Below are positions 61,201 to 64,000 of a DNA stretch of 64,000 nt, in pieces. The stretch's first letter is position 1. Every line of letters starts with the position of its first letter. Below the pieces are notes generated by a model. That model searched no databases and had not been told where the DNA came from. It saw only the letters and a program-made list of their open reading frames with translations. Position numbers and translations under genes: made by a program. The stretch is from positions 1 to 64,000 of the forward strand of contig MU405352.1 of assembly GCA_022836615.1 (NCBI GenBank). The letters run 5' to 3'. Source of the stretch: Annulohypoxylon bovei var. microspora. Lineage: Eukaryota; Ascomycota; Sordariomycetes; Xylariales; Hypoxylaceae.

Positions 61201-61512
61201 CAGTTTTATCCCAGGGCTACTTCTCCGTGAGCTCGCTAATTACCTAGGTAGGTACCTATCTGCTGTGTATCATCATCTTCACCGACTTGAGGAGTGATGG
61301 AGGGGGTCGAGGGCCATGAAGTATCACTATATCGAGGTAATAAATTATGGTTCATCATCTGTACTTAAATAATGCTAATCAGATCCCAATATCCAACTGT
61401 GGCAAATGAAACTTTATGCACATAGCTTGCTTAGGAAGAGTATGAAGCCAGATTGATTATACGTAAGGATATCACGGGAACGAGAAAGTGACCTCATACT
61501 GTTAATATGTAT

Positions 61513-62481
61513 TTAGAGATTCGATTGTGCATCGGCATCTTTCACCCGCAATATACTTTGCTGTGTCATCGACGCAACCAAGTTTCCTTCAACATCCCAA
61601 AGTCTACCTTCGGAATACGTACGCCCACTCCCAGCCCTTGAAGTAGACCTTTCTTTGAGATGCCAATTCTCCATTTTCACACTCGGCGCGAATATTCGGA
61701 GTGCAAAATCGAGGGTCGAACAAGCTGCTACATCATCGAACCAGAGGTGATTATGTGTCAACGGGACGAAAGACAATGCGCCATCCATTAGAAAGGCCAA
61801 TGCTGCGAAGTTCTCAGTCGGTAATTGAAGTGTATTCTTGGCGCGTTGCCATTCTGCATAGGTTTTCGAACTGATAGGCAGATTTTCCTGCGTTGTGATT
61901 ATCTCCTTAGCCGTACCCGATAGGTTCTGAGAAGCCACCCCATTCAGGCACGCCCTTGTTTCGAAGAAATCAAGGTGTGCTCCCATTGCACGGGTGAACT
62001 CTGTCACCTGTGCAAGCGTGACTTCGCCCCTGACTCTCAGCGCCTCCACGTGTCCTGCGACAGAGGGGCAATCGTCGGGCTTAGGCCAGGTTGCCGTAGG
62101 CGGCGCAGAATATTGAAGAATCAAGGGTTCAGGCGTGTGAAAATCGGCGAGCAGCTCGAGGCAGGTTCGAAAATTCCCATTCGGTTGTTTCTGTTTGACC
62201 TGTACACGCCGTGTTGCAAAAGTCCTCGTATTTCTTATGTCTTCCACACTGCAATATAGCTTCTGTTCAGTCGATGCAGGCCCATGAAAGTGGCCGAAGA
62301 TGGAATACGGCGAGAATGACGGCGGTACGGTTGAGCAAGCTGCACTGACAGCCACTGCTACAGTACACCCCCCATAGGCAATAGGCATAGAATTGCCCAT
62401 TTTAACGGGGAATGTTTTGGAAAGAAATTCGCGTGGATGCGTCTCGACCACACCAATCTGTTCCGCTAGTGCAGACGCCAT
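61513..62481 (-). CDS. Acyl-CoA thioesterase-like protein (TesB-type double hotdog)
   Basis: A single-exon minus-strand gene of 322 residues. The N-terminal half has YGGCTVAVAVSAA, FHGPAS and DIRNTRTFATRRVQVKQ, the pattern of the first hotdog domain in TesB/thioesterase-like proteins. The second half has FLMDGALSFVPLTHNHLWFD, DFALRIFAPSVKMENWHLKE and SEGRLWDVEGNLVASMTQQS, the second hotdog with its typical Gln-Gln end. The length fits the family. These enzymes hydrolyse acyl-CoA thioesters in the cytosol or peroxisome; no peroxisomal C-terminal tripeptide is visible (it ends SNL, a weak possibility). It neighbours the hydrolase pseudogene, tautomerase and peptidase-like genes, suggesting a catabolic or metabolite group. 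Confidence 0.86.
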   Translation of the reverse strand: MASALAEQIGVVETHPREFLSKTFPVKMGNSMPIAYGGCTVAVAVSAACSTVPPSFSPYSIFGHFHGPASTEQKLYCSVEDIRNTRTFATRRVQVKQKQPNGNFRTCLELLADFHTPEPLILQYSAPPTATWPKPDDCPSVAGHVEALRVRGEVTLAQVTEFTRAMGAHLDFFETRACLNGVASQNLSGTAKEIITTQENLPISSKTYAEWQRAKNTLQLPTENFAALAFLMDGALSFVPLTHNHLWFDDVAACSTLDFALRIFAPSVKMENWHLKERSTSRAGSGRTYSEGRLWDVEGNLVASMTQQSILRVKDADAQSNL

Positions 62482-63116
62482 GATTGGAGTTGCGATAGGG
62501 AAATGTGCGCTGCAGTTGGAACAGAAAGGACGGGCATCTAATGGATGTCAGTCAAATAATTATAGCAGGGTAGATGTTCCTACGGACCTACGCCTATATA
62601 CACGCTGTGAATAAATTGTTATCAAATGGCCCACCGTCCTAGCAGACATTTTTATGGGGTCAACCTCGCTTGCACATGAACATAACCGAACGTGACTAGA
62701 AGGGCGTTAAAATAAGTGCATTATTCGTGACGCGACAGATAGATCTTAGAATGATTATGTAAGCCAATATTGATTGATTAGGTAACGGAGGATTTGTGTG
62801 CGAATACCTACCTAGTATATAACGGTAAACTTAGGTAAGACCATTACATACTTGAGGCAAAAGCAAGGCAAGTAAAATATATATCCACATACTTAGGTAT
62901 TAATACCTAGTTAACGATGTTTAAGGTGGCCTGCCTTGATTAATAATCACCAAAATACCCCTGAACCCCCGCGTCAACCCCGCGTCAACCCCTCGTCAAC
63001 CATGTCGTCGCGCCGTAAAAGCTTAGGTCACCGAGTGGCTTTATAATAAGGGGTAAAGTGGCACAAAGGCTGGGAGTCATAATATCCATAGGTAGTACCC
63101 ACTCAAGTGAACTGAA
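62482..63116. other. Intergenic with an 11-bp GC-rich tandem repeat
   Basis: Three units of the type GCGTCAACCCC lie near 62,968-63,000. Motifs CTACCTAGTA and ACTTAGGTA also occur. No gene is seen. Confidence 0.55.
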
Positions 63117-63313
63117 AGAATGGTGTTAGATTAAATGGGTCATGTGTGAATGTTACTTTGCACTGAATCTTAGCTATCCCCCGTACCACTTATTTAGGCA
63201 ACTGGTACGTATTATAGCTGACAATTAGTGTTAATTACATAATGAGGGGCTAGCTAAAGCACGGTGCAAATACAAGGGCGCTCGCACATGGCGCATTTAA
63301 TCTGACCCTATTT
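63117..63313. mobile_element. MITE family M1, copy 4, diverged
   Basis: AGAATGGTGTTAGATTAAAT at the left and the mirrored CGCACATGGCGCATTTAATC at the right match the M1 ends with several changes; GCTATCCCCCGT lies inside. Confidence 0.7.
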
Positions 63314-63409
63314 TGAAGGGTCACTTTGTTAGAATCGTGAGCTACATACCTACTTGCTTTGATTCAAGTAAATCGAGTCAAGTGGCAAGCAAGTTAAGTA
63401 GCTACTCAA

Positions 63410-63620
63410 AGAATGGCGTCAAATTAAATGGACCATATGCGAGTAATAGTGTTTAACATTATACAAACATTGATCCCTTGGACTGTATAGCTACGTAGCT
63501 TACATAATAATTAGTTAGCAAAAAAATGCTGATGAGGTAAGCAGGGGATAGCACATGCACAGTGCTTTACAGTAATATTGACACCATTCGCACATTGTGC
63601 ATCCAATTTGACGCCACTCT
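63410..63620. mobile_element. MITE family M1, copy 5, 211 bp
   Basis: Left end AGAATGGCGTCAAATTAAAT, right end CCAATTTGACGCCACTCT, with GGGGATAGC and ACAGTGCTTTACAGTAATAT inside; the interior is inverted relative to copies 1 and 2. Confidence 0.75.
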
Positions 63621-63802
63621 GCCACTTAACTTGATATGTCCTAAACTTGGGTAGTTGTCAATAGTTTCCTAATACAACGATCATAAGAAGAACCACCCCT
63701 CTAGGAAGCACAATGTTAATAAGCAGTCGAATATCTATAGACCTGGCCCGATGGCAGATGTTACGGCTATCGCCCTCCGTCGACCGATTTCTACCCCGGC
63801 AG

Positions 63803-64000
63803 CTAATAGGACGCAAGAAAAGTCCCAACCAACTGCATGAACCGCTCACGCTCCTCCCAATGCGCCATATGACTCGAGTTCTCAAACACGACCCATTTGA
63901 TCCTTGGGATAGATCGGAACCAAGGTTCAACACACAGTTCCGAGACCTCGTCATACCGTCCATTCAGAAGCAGTGTATCCACGTTGATATTCTTTGCCTG
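63803..64000 (-). CDS. Proline iminopeptidase-like alpha/beta hydrolase, C-terminal end (runs off window)
   Basis: The last 65 residues of a minus-strand gene whose 5' part lies beyond base 64,000. The translated end reads INVDTLLLNGRYDEVSELCV, then IKWVVFENSSHMAHWEERER and FLASY before a TAG stop at 63,805-63,803. The Asp in GRYDE and the His in SSHM are the expected catalytic pair of a proline iminopeptidase-type (peptidase S33) hydrolase; the nucleophile Ser would be outside the window. These enzymes release N-terminal proline or hydrolyse related amides and esters. The frame is clean as far as visible. Confidence 0.82.
   Translation of the reverse strand, partial: QAKNINVDTLLLNGRYDEVSELCVEPWFRSIPRIKWVVFENSSHMAHWEERERFMQLVGTFLASY

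Noticed and set aside
63658..63963. Minus-strand 101-codon frame at the right edge
   Set aside because: The neighbouring frame gives the peptidase-like C-terminus, so this one is a shadow.

Overview
The window is nuclear DNA of a filamentous ascomycete (Pezizomycotina, most likely a sordariomycete). The genes carry several short introns of about 47-100 nt, there is a non-reducing polyketide synthase with a fungal starter-unit domain, a Zn2Cys6 regulator and a SAT4-type membrane protein, and an extremely AT-rich block that looks repeat-induced point (RIP) mutated lies beside normal-GC gene space. The palindrome TACCTAGGTA and (TAGG)n runs recur in the intergenic DNA. All intron and exon borders were set by eye from splice consensus, reading frame and family motifs.

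Region 1 (1-15,840) has no usable reading frames. It can be read as a stack of nested, RIP-degraded LTR retrotransposons. The outer Ty3/Gypsy-like copy C ends at 15,463. Copy A (right end 7,519) sits inside C. An unrelated 4,074-bp LTR element D (1,985-6,058) sits inside A. A complete 6,337-bp inverted copy B (8,367-14,703) also sits inside C. All six visible LTRs are 216 bp, and D and B keep perfect 5-bp target duplications. Copy B still shows a reverse transcriptase reading frame at 11,515-11,910, with Gln codons turned into TAA and the catalytic YIDD turned into YINN.

Region 2 (15,841-20,740) is the edge of gene space: a TA-flanked MITE, a BAG-domain protein that appears to start with GTG, and the ribosomal protein gene RPL16.

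Region 3 (21,810-29,083) holds two SDR oxidoreductases, a divergent MFS sugar-type transporter and a SAT4/rhodopsin-domain membrane protein.

Region 4 (33,342-47,855) is the main interest, a biosynthetic core made of a Zn2Cys6 AflR-type regulator, an eight-exon FAD monooxygenase and a 2,533-residue non-reducing PKS with the order SAT-KS-AT-PT-ACP-CMeT-esterase. The architecture predicts a C-methylated orsellinate-type acid that the monooxygenase would hydroxylate. A short palindromic motif (core ATACGAATA) occurs upstream of the regulator, the monooxygenase and the PKS. The flanking SDRs, transporter, DUF1996 protein (49,089-50,252) and third SDR (52,263-53,230) may or may not belong to the cluster.

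Region 5 (53,231-64,000) is a gene graveyard full of small transposons. It contains a DUF829/PaxU-like pseudogene cut off by a MITE, a membrane-protein pseudogene, two MULE-type non-autonomous elements with perfect 9-bp target duplications, a pair of 107-bp TA MITEs and further copies of a 200-bp MITE family. It then has an intact tautomerase, an alpha/beta hydrolase pseudogene with a stop beside its nucleophile, an intact TesB-type thioesterase, and the C-terminal end of a proline-iminopeptidase-like hydrolase running off the window.
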